This document shows, one piece after another, positions 26,316-34,204 of a stretch of 64,000 nt of DNA; position 1 is the first letter of the stretch; every line of letters starts with the position of its first letter. Below the pieces are notes generated by a model. That model was given only the letters and a program-made list of their open reading frames with translations. It ran no database searches and was not told the origin of the DNA. The position numbers and the translations under genes were made by a program. This DNA is from Paenibacillus sp. XY044 (GTDB taxonomy: Bacteria > Bacillota > Bacilli > Paenibacillales > Paenibacillaceae), in NCBI RefSeq assembly GCF_002257645.1, contig NZ_NQMO01000010.1, positions 186,001 to 250,000 of the forward strand. Reading direction: 5' to 3'.

Positions 26316-26389
26316 AGGAACCAGGATTCACTCAGGACATTGAATGTTGCGAGAGATTATTCCCTCGGGAAGTGAATGACGTAGGTCCT
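26316..26389 (+). ncRNA. Candidate structured 5' leader of speD
   Basis: An outer helix AGGAACC/GGTCCT (26316-26322, 26384-26389) and ATTCACT/AGTGAAT (26326-26332, 26371-26377) enclose a CGAG/CTCG hairpin (26350-26353, 26364-26367) and a weaker CATT/AATG stem. The nested, multi-branched layout between promoter and gene suggests a cis-regulatory RNA. Not recognised as a known riboswitch class. Confidence 0.4.
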
Positions 26390-26439
26390 AGCGGATGAAA
26401 TTTTCAAACATTTTATTCCTAGGAAGGGGGAACCGAAGG

Positions 26440-26838
26440 ATGGAATATTCAACTTTCGGAAGACACGTTGCTGTTGATACTTGGGGTGTAGATTTTGACA
26501 TGCTGAATGACGCGGAGTTTTTGCAGGCTCAGATGGTTGAAGCAGCCGAAGCATGCGGTGCTACAGTGATGTCGGTACAATCCAAGCAGTTTGAACCACA
26601 GGGCGCTACAGTACTCGTACTGTTGTCGGAAAGCCACCTCTCGATCCACACGTATCCTGAGAGAGGATTCGCAGCGATCGACTGCTACACTTGCGGTGAG
26701 ACGGTAGATCCACAATTGGCAATTGATTACCTGGTATCCGTATTGAAACCTGAAAAAACTTACGCCAAGAAACTGGTGCGCGGTTTGGGTGAATTGACAG
26801 TAGAAACCCCTGAACTGAGACAGAGCGAACTGGTGTAA
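26440..26838 (+). CDS. speD: S-adenosylmethionine decarboxylase proenzyme
   Basis: 132 residues, class 1B (SpeH-like) bacterial enzyme. It makes decarboxylated SAM for spermidine synthesis. The self-cleavage site LSESHLSIH is visible: cleavage between Glu64 and Ser65 makes the pyruvoyl cofactor, with His70 and Cys85 (DCYTCG) as conserved processing and active-site residues. The start at 26440 follows GGAAGGGGG; an in-frame ATG at 26395 lies in the leader. No spermidine synthase gene is adjacent. Single-gene unit with a strong terminator. Confidence 0.97.
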   Translation: MEYSTFGRHVAVDTWGVDFDMLNDAEFLQAQMVEAAEACGATVMSVQSKQFEPQGATVLVLLSESHLSIHTYPERGFAAIDCYTCGETVDPQLAIDYLVSVLKPEKTYAKKLVRGLGELTVETPELRQSELV

Positions 26839-26868
26839 CTTAGCTGCACTAATAACGATAAGTAAATC

Positions 26869-26904
26869 ATAACCATGGACATCTCCATGGTTATTTGTTT
26901 TTTT
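26869..26904 (+). terminator. Terminator of speD
   Basis: AACCATGGA and TCCATGGTT arms, CATC loop, and a long T-rich tail. Confidence 0.9.
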
Positions 26905-26957
26905 AGACTCCCATACAATGAGTAGTAAGCTCGTTGGACAGGGAGGTTCGCTTAAGC

Positions 26958-27485
26958 GTGAGAAGGAGAAAACAGAGGGATTTGTTGTTTGTCGGTTTGC
27001 TGCTGGTACTGCTCGTCAGCCTTGTCTACCAAGGATACCGGATGATGTGGCCTCATACAGAAGGAGAAAATGCCGAAAGGATGCTGTTTGAAGTAGCCCA
27101 GTTTCAAATGCAGGTGCTGGGAACCTCGCTGGCGGATGCGCAGGACAGTTCGCGCACCGATGAGCTGAATGCACTCAAGCTGGCGGCGTATTCGGCATCG
27201 TATGCTCACGACCGGCTTGCAAAAACTTTTGGAGATGGTGCCGTCGACCCGCTTAAACCGGTCGGAGATTTGGTTAATGTAATCACAGAGTGGCAAATCG
27301 GCGGCAACCGTCTCCTCAGCGACGCGGAGAAGGACATGCTGCTCCGGTACAGCCAGCTGTATGCAGGCGTCATGCCTGCATATGAGAAGCTGCTGAGCGA
27401 GGACGGCCACGTCATCACCTCGCAGGCGGGCGAGCTGAAGAAAATTGGCAAAGAACTTGCCAAGACGCTGGAAGAAACGCGATAA
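26958..27485 (+). CDS. Uncharacterised membrane-anchored protein, 175 residues
   Basis: I do not recognise a family. A short positive N-terminus (RRRKQR) is followed by one membrane helix (about 8-27) and a mostly helical extracytoplasmic domain of about 145 residues with no cysteine. GTG 26958 fits GGGAGG at 11-nt spacing; a TTG at 26934 lies upstream of that site. It sits between speD and hemA and carries its own ribosome binding site. No conserved motif visible. Confidence 0.75.
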   Translation: MRRRKQRDLLFVGLLLVLLVSLVYQGYRMMWPHTEGENAERMLFEVAQFQMQVLGTSLADAQDSSRTDELNALKLAAYSASYAHDRLAKTFGDGAVDPLKPVGDLVNVITEWQIGGNRLLSDAEKDMLLRYSQLYAGVMPAYEKLLSEDGHVITSQAGELKKIGKELAKTLEETR

Positions 27486-27555
27486 AGAGGGTATAAAGCC
27501 CTTTGCTTTGTGACACAATAAATCACATGTAATTTCATAAACATTTCAAAAATAG

Positions 27556-27586
27556 TTCAGAGAGAGCAGGACAATTGTGATATAAT
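27556..27586 (+). promoter_or_regulatory. Promoter of the hem operon
   Basis: TATAAT at 27581-27586 with extended TG at 27578-27579; the -35 TTCAGA (27556-27561) is weak at 19 bp. The leader is about 80 nt. No PerR-type box is visible nearby. Confidence 0.55.
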
Positions 27587-27675
27587 GAACACGTTGTTAA
27601 TGAACGTACCGTCAGAAAAAACGTCCTGAACTGGATCTTTTTTTTTGAAATGAAACATAGGCAGGTGAACACGTA

Positions 27676-29064
27676 ATGCACATCGTCGTTGTCGGATTAA
27701 ACTATCGTACAGCGCCTGTAGAAGTGAGGGAACGTTTTACATTTGATCAAAGCGAGCTTCCAAAGGCACTCAGCCAGCTGATGCTGACGAAAAGTGTAAT
27801 GGAAGGCGTGATTGTGGCTACGTGCAACCGCACTGAAATATACGTAGTGGTGGACCGTCTCCATATGTGCGGGTATTTCATCCGCAGCTTTGTGGAGCAA
27901 TGGTTTGACATCCCAAGAGAAGAGTTTACGAAGCATTTATATATATATGAAGACGAGCAGGCCATTTCCCATTTGTTCCGGGTGACCTGCGGCCTGGACT
28001 CCATGGTGATCGGGGAGACGCAAATTTTGGGTCAGGTCCGCAGCGCCTTCCTGCAAAGCCAGGAGGAGAAAGCGACGGGCACCTGGTTCAACATGCTGTT
28101 CAAGCAGGCCGTGACCCTTGGCAAGAGAGCCCACTCGGAGACTTCCATTGGGGAAAGCGCAGTGTCCGTGAGCTATGCGGCCGTTGAGCTGGGCAAACGG
28201 ATTTTTGGCATGTTCAACGACAAAAAAGTGCTCATTCTCGGTGCCGGCAAAATGAGCGAACTGACCGTCAAGCACCTGTACGCGAACGGGGCCGAAGAGG
28301 TGATCGTCGCCAACCGGACCCTGGCCCGAGCGGAAGAGCTGGCCAGCAAGTTTAAAGGTACTCCGTGCACGATGGAGCAGGCGATTGCCCGGCTTCACGA
28401 AGTGGACATTCTGATCAGCTCGACGGGTGCCAAGGATTACGTCCTTACGCCGGCGCAGGTCAGCGAGAGCATGAAGAAGCGGCAATCCCGGCCGCTGTTT
28501 ATGATTGATATCGCGGTGCCGCGGGACATTGATCCGGCCATCGCCGAGATTAGCAACGTATTCCTGTATGATATTGATGATCTGGAAGGAATCGTTGAGA
28601 GCAACCTCGAAATGCGCCGGGCGGAAGCAGCGAAGATCGAAGTAATGATCGAAGAGGAGAAAACGGCGTTTTATCAATGGCTCAAGACGCTCGGCATCCG
28701 GCCGGCGATCCGTGCGCTTCAGGAGAAGTCCACGACGATTCATGAAGAGACGCTGGAAAGCCTGTTTAACAAGCTTCCTGAACTGGACGACCATCAGCGG
28801 AAGGTCATCCGCCGGTTGACCAAGAGCATCGTCAATCAGATGATGCACGATCCGATCAACCGCTTGAAGGAAATGGCGGGCGGCAAGGAAGGCAATGAGG
28901 CGCTTGAGTATTTCACACACATATTTGCTTTGGAAGAGGACATGAATGCGTCCGGTCATGGCAGCAGCGTCATGGAGAAATCCGGCCTGACCCATAATGG
29001 GATCAGCAAGAACCCGTCGGACATGAAGTTGTCCAAGGTTTCTTTGACTCCTGCAAGCCTGTAA
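27676..29064 (+). CDS. hemA: Glutamyl-tRNA reductase
   Basis: 462 residues. First committed step of C5-pathway tetrapyrrole synthesis, reducing glutamyl-tRNA to glutamate-1-semialdehyde with NADPH. Catalytic Cys50 is in VIVATCNRTEIY. The GLDSMVIGETQILGQV substrate loop, an NADPH Rossmann motif (ILGAGKMSEL) and the C-terminal dimerisation helices are visible. The last 35 or so residues form a variable tail. First gene of the heme/siroheme operon. Confidence 0.98.
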   Translation: MHIVVVGLNYRTAPVEVRERFTFDQSELPKALSQLMLTKSVMEGVIVATCNRTEIYVVVDRLHMCGYFIRSFVEQWFDIPREEFTKHLYIYEDEQAISHLFRVTCGLDSMVIGETQILGQVRSAFLQSQEEKATGTWFNMLFKQAVTLGKRAHSETSIGESAVSVSYAAVELGKRIFGMFNDKKVLILGAGKMSELTVKHLYANGAEEVIVANRTLARAEELASKFKGTPCTMEQAIARLHEVDILISSTGAKDYVLTPAQVSESMKKRQSRPLFMIDIAVPRDIDPAIAEISNVFLYDIDDLEGIVESNLEMRRAEAAKIEVMIEEEKTAFYQWLKTLGIRPAIRALQEKSTTIHEETLESLFNKLPELDDHQRKVIRRLTKSIVNQMMHDPINRLKEMAGGKEGNEALEYFTHIFALEEDMNASGHGSSVMEKSGLTHNGISKNPSDMKLSKVSLTPASL

Positions 29065-29084
29065 GCCGGTAGGGGGAGTTGACA

Positions 29085-29906
29085 TTGCTCACTGGTTTTT
29101 ACGATGCCGGCATTTATATCTACGCCCTGAGCCTTCTGTTTTTTATCTCGGATTGCATACGACGCAATCAGGGGGCAAAGCGGATGGGTACAGGGCTTCT
29201 TGTTGTAGTTGGCGTTTTGCAGGGAGGCGCACTTCTTATTAGAGCGTGGCAGGAGAGCATGCTGCCGATTTTTACCCCATTCGATTTCTTGCTCTTATTT
29301 TCATTTAGTATCGTCATCGCCGCCCTGATCATGAACTGGGTGCAGCGGTCGGAGTTTGCTGTCCTGCTGCTGGGCATCATCGGATTCAGCGCCATGGTGC
29401 TCAACCGGTTATGGTTTGCGGCCGGGAACAACCCGCTGCGGCACTGGGAGACGGTGCACGGCCTGCTGATACTGCATATTACGCTCGCCAACCTAAGCTT
29501 CGCCGTATACTCCATTGCTGCCGTATTTGCCGGCATGTATCTGTTTCTTCACAGAAGATTGAAAGGGAAAAAATGGAGCGACACCGTCCGCCGGCTGCCG
29601 AGTCTTGAGCTGATGGACAAGTATACGTACCTGCTCGCATCGATCGGAACCCCGCTTTTATCCGTTTCATTCATCGTTGCGGTGCTGTCGCTCATTTCCG
29701 AAGGCAAGCTCAGCCTGCTACTGGATTTGAAAGTGGTCGCCACGCTTGCCGGACTGGGCATCTATTATTTTTTCCTTATCCGTAAACGTTCCAAACAGCA
29801 TTCCGGTCAAGTGATGGCCCAGTGGATCCTGATCGGATATGCGTTTATCATATTTATTTTCGTACTGAATACATGGTCCGATTTTCACCGTTGGACAGGA
29901 GAGTGA
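29085..29906 (+). CDS. hemX: HemX/CcsA-like membrane protein
   Basis: 273 residues with about eight membrane helices, belonging to the cytochrome c assembly (CcsA/HemX) family. In B. subtilis HemX lowers HemA levels. A WAD-type Trp-rich heme motif is not obvious. The start is TTG 29085, 6 nt after GGGGGAG; TTG 29079 is too close. Order and position match the B. subtilis hem operon. It overlaps or abuts the next gene at GTGA (29903). Confidence 0.85.
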   Translation: MLTGFYDAGIYIYALSLLFFISDCIRRNQGAKRMGTGLLVVVGVLQGGALLIRAWQESMLPIFTPFDFLLLFSFSIVIAALIMNWVQRSEFAVLLLGIIGFSAMVLNRLWFAAGNNPLRHWETVHGLLILHITLANLSFAVYSIAAVFAGMYLFLHRRLKGKKWSDTVRRLPSLELMDKYTYLLASIGTPLLSVSFIVAVLSLISEGKLSLLLDLKVVATLAGLGIYYFFLIRKRSKQHSGQVMAQWILIGYAFIIFIFVLNTWSDFHRWTGE

Positions 29907-29911
29907 AGCCT

Positions 29912-30562
29912 TTGTCGGTATATTTGCCCGTAATGCTGGATTGCGAGGGGCGCTGCTGCACCGTGGTGGGCGGCGGGGCGGTGGCCGAAAGAAAGGTGCA
30001 TTCCCTGTTGACGGCTTTAGCCGATGTGAAGGTGATCAGTCCGGAAGTGACGCAAGGACTGCGGCAGCTTGCCCTGGAAGGCCGGATCCGCTGGATTTCC
30101 CAAGAGTACGCGGCGGGAGATTTGGCGGGGGCCTTTTTGGTCTATGCAGCAACCTCCTCGCCTGCCGTGAACGCTGCGGTGATAAACGAAGCGGAGCGGT
30201 CGGGCGTGCTGGCGAACGCGGCCGGCGGCGGCCGGACGGGTTCTTTTATTAGCGCGAGCGTGCTTCGCCGGGGCAGGCTGCTGATCGCCGTGTCCACATC
30301 GGGTGCCGGACCGGCGCTTGCCGCGGACATTTGCGACAGGCTGGAGGAGGAATACGGCCCCGAATACGAGGAATATCTCGAATGGATGTACCGGTTGCGC
30401 AGCAGCATTAAGAGGCAGGTTACGCGCCCGGAAACCCGGCAAAGATTATTAATGAAAGCGGCAGAGCTTGAGGTGCTGGATGAAATCCGCGAAGGCACGT
30501 TTGAGCCGTGGGATACGGAACAAATCAAGCAATGGATAGCGAACAACCAGGAGGAATCATGA
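29912..30562 (+). CDS. Precorrin-2 dehydrogenase/sirohydrochlorin ferrochelatase-type protein
   Basis: 216 residues, Met8p/SirC/YlnF family. The N-terminal Rossmann motif CCTVVGGGAVAERKV binds NAD, and AVSTSGAGPALA is the conserved central loop. It turns precorrin-2 into sirohydrochlorin and may insert iron for siroheme. Start choice: TTG 29912 lies 8 nt after AGGAGAG; GTG 29903, overlapping the previous stop, is too close. Its position inside the heme operon ties siroheme to heme synthesis. Confidence 0.88.
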   Translation: MSVYLPVMLDCEGRCCTVVGGGAVAERKVHSLLTALADVKVISPEVTQGLRQLALEGRIRWISQEYAAGDLAGAFLVYAATSSPAVNAAVINEAERSGVLANAAGGGRTGSFISASVLRRGRLLIAVSTSGAGPALAADICDRLEEEYGPEYEEYLEWMYRLRSSIKRQVTRPETRQRLLMKAAELEVLDEIREGTFEPWDTEQIKQWIANNQEES

Positions 30563-31518
30563 TGCGGACAATCGTAGTAGGCAGCAGACAAAGTGCACTG
30601 GCATTAACGCAGACCGGGCAGGTCATCGACCAGCTCAAGCAGCTGTGCGCAGAACACGGGTTTGATTTTCAATTCGAAGTGAAAAAGATCGTGACGAAAG
30701 GCGACCGCATTTTGGATGTGACGTTGTCCAAGGTCGGCGGGAAAGGCTTGTTCGTTAAAGAAATCGAGCAGGCCATGCTGGACGGCGAGATCGATATGGC
30801 CGTGCACAGTATGAAGGACATGCCTTCGGTTCTGCCCGAGGGCTTGATGAACGGTGCGGTGCCTCGCCGCGTCGACCCGAGGGACTGCCTCATTTCCCTC
30901 AATGGGAAAAGCATCGACGAGCTTCCGCAGGGAGCGAAAGTGGGCACGAGCAGCCTTCGCCGCTCAAGCCAGCTCAAGGCTCACCGGCCGGATCTGGAAC
31001 TGGAACCGGTTCGCGGCAATATTGACTCGCGCTTGCGCAAGCTGGAGACGGAAGGCTTTCAGGCGATCATTCTCGCGGCTGCCGGGCTGTACCGTATGGG
31101 CTGGGAGGAAAAGATCAGCTCGTATATTCCGGTGGAGACTTGTCTGCCGGCCGTAGGCCAAGGAGCGCTTGGCATCGAATGCCGGGAAAATGACGCGGAG
31201 CTGCGCAGATTGCTTGATTTATTTAACGACAAAGAATCGGAACTGACCGTTGCCGCCGAACGCAAGTTTCTCGCCGTATTGAACGGTGGCTGCCAGGTGC
31301 CGATCGGGGCTCATGCCGTACTTGTTCCGTCCGGATCGGGGCATTCCCAAGAGACTCCGCCCGTTATACAATTAACGGGAATGGTAGGATCTCCCGAAGG
31401 GGACGTCATTTTAAAAGAAACGCTGACTGGAACGGATCCGCAGAAGCTCGGCGAAGATGTTGCGAACAAGCTGATTGCCCAGGGAGCCGAGAGAATTCTG
31501 GAACAGACCAGGGAGTAG
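30562..31518 (+). CDS. hemC: Hydroxymethylbilane synthase (porphobilinogen deaminase)
   Basis: 318 residues. Joins four porphobilinogens into hydroxymethylbilane. Visible are the start RTIVVGSRQSALALTQT, the catalytic Asp region (VHSMKDMPS), Arg-rich substrate loops (GTSSLRRSSQL, GNIDSRLRKL) and the dipyrromethane-cofactor Cys in LNGGCQVPIGAHA. ATG 30562 gives proper spacing from AGGAGG and shares its A with the upstream stop; ATG 30559 is the alternative. Confidence 0.98.
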   Translation: MRTIVVGSRQSALALTQTGQVIDQLKQLCAEHGFDFQFEVKKIVTKGDRILDVTLSKVGGKGLFVKEIEQAMLDGEIDMAVHSMKDMPSVLPEGLMNGAVPRRVDPRDCLISLNGKSIDELPQGAKVGTSSLRRSSQLKAHRPDLELEPVRGNIDSRLRKLETEGFQAIILAAAGLYRMGWEEKISSYIPVETCLPAVGQGALGIECRENDAELRRLLDLFNDKESELTVAAERKFLAVLNGGCQVPIGAHAVLVPSGSGHSQETPPVIQLTGMVGSPEGDVILKETLTGTDPQKLGEDVANKLIAQGAERILEQTRE

Positions 31519-31529
31519 GGGATGAGAAC

Positions 31530-33083
31530 ATGGCGGGAAGAGTATTTTTGGTGGGAGCCGGACCCGGGCATGCCAAATTAATTACGGTAAAAGGGCTGGA
31601 GTGCCTGCAAAAGGCGGATGTCGTCGTATATGACCGTCTGGCGGGGCCGCAGCTGCTGCATTCGCTCAAGCCGGGAACGGAAAAAATTTACGTCGGCAAG
31701 CTCCCGGACCGCCATACGATGAAGCAGGAAGAGATCAGCCAGCTGCTGGTAGACCTCGCCCTGCAGGGGAAGACGGTCGTACGGCTGAAAGGCGGCGACC
31801 CGACGATATTCGGGCGCGTGGGTGAGGAAGCTGAACTGCTGAAGCAAAACGGCATTCCTTATGAAATCGTGCCCGGCATTACGGCGGCGATCGGTGTCCC
31901 GGCGTACGCGGGCATTCCGGTGACCCACCGGGATTTGGCATCTTCCTTGTCCATCATCACCGGGCATGAAAGCCCGGACAAGCTGGACCGGATGATCGAA
32001 TGGGACAAGGTCACAAACGCGACCGGAACGCTGGTCTTTATGATGGGCGTGGCCAAGATCGGCTATATCGCCGAGCAGCTGATGCGCCATGGACGCAAAC
32101 CGGACACGCCCGTGGCGCTGATCCGGTGGGGGACGCGGGCGGAACAGGCAGTGCTTGCCGGAACGCTGGCCGACATTGCGGAGAAAGTGAAGCAGGCGGA
32201 CTTTCAGCCGCCGGCCGTCATCGTTGTCGGCGACGTCGTGCGGCAGCGCGAGCAGCTCAAATGGGCGGAGTCGCTGCCGCTGTTTGGCAAACGCATCCTG
32301 GTGACCCGCTCCAGAGCCCAAGCAAGCGACCTGGTCAACCGGATCGAGGAACTCGGCGGGGAACCCTACGAATTTCCTGTGATCGAGACGGTGTATCCCG
32401 AAGCGGCCGATCTTAAGCAGGGCATCCACGACGCCTTCGCCCGGCTCGATGAATACGACTGGGTGTTTTTTACAAGCACCAACGGCGTCGACTACTTCTT
32501 CCGCCATCTGAAGGAACAGGGGAAGGACATTCGGCAGCTGCACCGGGCACGGATCGCGGCGGTCGGTCCGGCTACGGCCGAGGCGCTCGGACAGCGAGGT
32601 ATTATCCCCGTGGAGCTGCCGGACCGCTTCCAGCAGGAGGGAATGATCGAGACACTGGGCAGCCAGCTGCTCGCCGGCCAGAAGGTCCTCCTTCCGCGCG
32701 GAGATCTGGCGCGGAACTGGCTGCCTGAAAAGCTCGCCGAGATGGGACTCGAAGTCACCGGCACGGTGATATACCAGACGATCGCCGGGCGGGAGGACGA
32801 CCCCGAATTGATCCGGCTGCTGGAAGAGGGCGGGATTCATGCTGTGACGTTCACCAGCTCGTCGACGGTGAACAATCTGCTTTCAATTTTGAAGCGGATG
32901 GGAATTCAGGACCCGGCGGTTCTGCTGCAGGGTGTGGAAGTTGCATGTATAGGAGAAATTACGGCCAAGACAGCCCGTGACGCGGGACTTGAAGTTGGTA
33001 TCATTGCCGAAGAGGCGACGCTGGACAGCCTTGTCCGGTCGCTTTGTCTGTGGAACGCGGAAGCTGCGGCCGCATCAGAATAG
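31530..33083 (+). CDS. CobA-HemD fusion: uroporphyrinogen-III methyltransferase and synthase
   Basis: 517 residues with two domains. Residues about 1-245 are the SAM-dependent uroporphyrinogen-III C-methyltransferase (GAGPGHAKLITVKG, VRLKGGDPTIFGR, PGITAAIGVPAYAGIPVTHR). Residues about 252-510 are uroporphyrinogen-III synthase (KRILVTRSRAQASDLV, DWVFFTSTNGVDYF, VTFTSSSTVNN). The fusion holds the branch point in one chain: HemD makes uroporphyrinogen III, CobA diverts it to precorrin-2, used by the dehydrogenase two genes upstream. B. subtilis has a separate hemD. Confidence 0.97.
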   Translation: MAGRVFLVGAGPGHAKLITVKGLECLQKADVVVYDRLAGPQLLHSLKPGTEKIYVGKLPDRHTMKQEEISQLLVDLALQGKTVVRLKGGDPTIFGRVGEEAELLKQNGIPYEIVPGITAAIGVPAYAGIPVTHRDLASSLSIITGHESPDKLDRMIEWDKVTNATGTLVFMMGVAKIGYIAEQLMRHGRKPDTPVALIRWGTRAEQAVLAGTLADIAEKVKQADFQPPAVIVVGDVVRQREQLKWAESLPLFGKRILVTRSRAQASDLVNRIEELGGEPYEFPVIETVYPEAADLKQGIHDAFARLDEYDWVFFTSTNGVDYFFRHLKEQGKDIRQLHRARIAAVGPATAEALGQRGIIPVELPDRFQQEGMIETLGSQLLAGQKVLLPRGDLARNWLPEKLAEMGLEVTGTVIYQTIAGREDDPELIRLLEEGGIHAVTFTSSSTVNNLLSILKRMGIQDPAVLLQGVEVACIGEITAKTARDAGLEVGIIAEEATLDSLVRSLCLWNAEAAAASE

Positions 33084-33139
33084 AAGAGTCTGGGCTGACC
33101 ATGACTAAGACAATATATATCAACAGGAGGTTTACAGCT

Positions 33140-34138
33140 ATGAGTTTTCCAATGGTAAGACACCGGCGCCTCCGCCAGTCCGCCGGCATGCGGAACATGG
33201 TGCGCGAAACGGTGCTGAACGTTAATGACCTGATCATGCCGATTTTTGTAACCTATGGAGAAAATGTGAAAAACGAGATTTCATCCATGCCGGGAGTCTA
33301 TCATTTTTCGCTGGACCGGTTGAAAGAAGAAGTGGACGAAATCGCATCCCTCGGCATTCCGGCCGTGCTGCTGTTCGGTATCCCGGAAACAAAGGACAGC
33401 GTCGGCTCCTCGGCCTTTGCGGAAGACGGCATCGTTCAGGAAGCAACGCGCCTGATCAAGTCCTGGTATCCGGATCTGCTCGTCGTGGCAGACACCTGCC
33501 TCTGCGAGTTTACGGATCACGGCCACTGCGGTATGGTGCATACTTTCGAACGCGACGGCCATGTGTGCGGCGACGTCATGAACGATGAGTCGCTCGAACT
33601 GCTGGTCAAGACGGCGGTATCCCAGGCGAAAGCCGGCGCCGATATTATCGCGCCGTCCAACATGATGGACGGCTTCGTGCAGGCGATTCGCGCAGGGCTC
33701 GACGAGAACGGATTCGAGCATGTGCCGATCATGTCCTATTCGGTCAAATATGCTTCCGCCTTCTACGGCCCATTCCGTGAAGCGGCCGATTCGGCGCCGC
33801 AATTCGGCGACCGGAAAACATACCAGATGGACCCGGCCAACGCACGCGAAGCGCTGCGTGAAGCGGAGTCCGACGTGCTCGAAGGGGCGGACATGCTGAT
33901 GGTCAAGCCTTCCTTGTCCTATATGGATATTATGCGCACGCTGAAGGATCAGTTCGACCTGCCGCTCGTCGCTTACAACGTGAGCGGAGAGTACTCCATG
34001 GTCAAAGCAGCGGCCCTTCAAGGCTGGATCGACGAGAAGGCCGTAGTGCAGGAAATGCTGACGAGCATGAAGCGTGCCGGTGCGGATATTATTATTACTT
34101 ACTTTGCCAAAGACGTGGCCCGGTGGATCAAGGGGTAA
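33140..34138 (+). CDS. hemB: Porphobilinogen synthase (5-aminolevulinate dehydratase)
   Basis: 332 residues. Condenses two aminolevulinates. The zinc-type Cys cluster is visible in ADTCLCEFTDHGHCG. Schiff-base lysines lie in MSYSVKYASAFYGPFREA (about residue 200) and LMVKPSLSYMDI (about 255). ATG 33140 follows AGGAGG by 9 nt; earlier in-frame codons lack a site. Followed by a hairpin repeat, then hemL. Confidence 0.98.
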   Translation: MSFPMVRHRRLRQSAGMRNMVRETVLNVNDLIMPIFVTYGENVKNEISSMPGVYHFSLDRLKEEVDEIASLGIPAVLLFGIPETKDSVGSSAFAEDGIVQEATRLIKSWYPDLLVVADTCLCEFTDHGHCGMVHTFERDGHVCGDVMNDESLELLVKTAVSQAKAGADIIAPSNMMDGFVQAIRAGLDENGFEHVPIMSYSVKYASAFYGPFREAADSAPQFGDRKTYQMDPANAREALREAESDVLEGADMLMVKPSLSYMDIMRTLKDQFDLPLVAYNVSGEYSMVKAAALQGWIDEKAVVQEMLTSMKRAGADIIITYFAKDVARWIKG

Positions 34139-34145
34139 CAGGAGC

Positions 34146-34180
34146 ATCGGAGCAAAATCCCCACTTTGTGGGGCGATTTA
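34146..34180 (+). repeat. Dispersed hairpin repeat, copy B (3' half)
   Basis: Between hemB and hemL. It matches the 3' half of the 57-bp repeat; hairpin CCCCAC-TTT-GTGGGG at 34159-34173. The T-rich tail is replaced by CGATTTA, so termination before hemL should be weak at best. Confidence 0.65.
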
Positions 34181-34204
34181 AACCGACAGATTGGAGTGAA
34201 CGAC

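Noticed and set aside
27486..27675. PerR box upstream of hemA
   Set aside because: B. subtilis hemA is PerR-controlled, but no TTATAAT-N-ATTATAA palindrome is present here.
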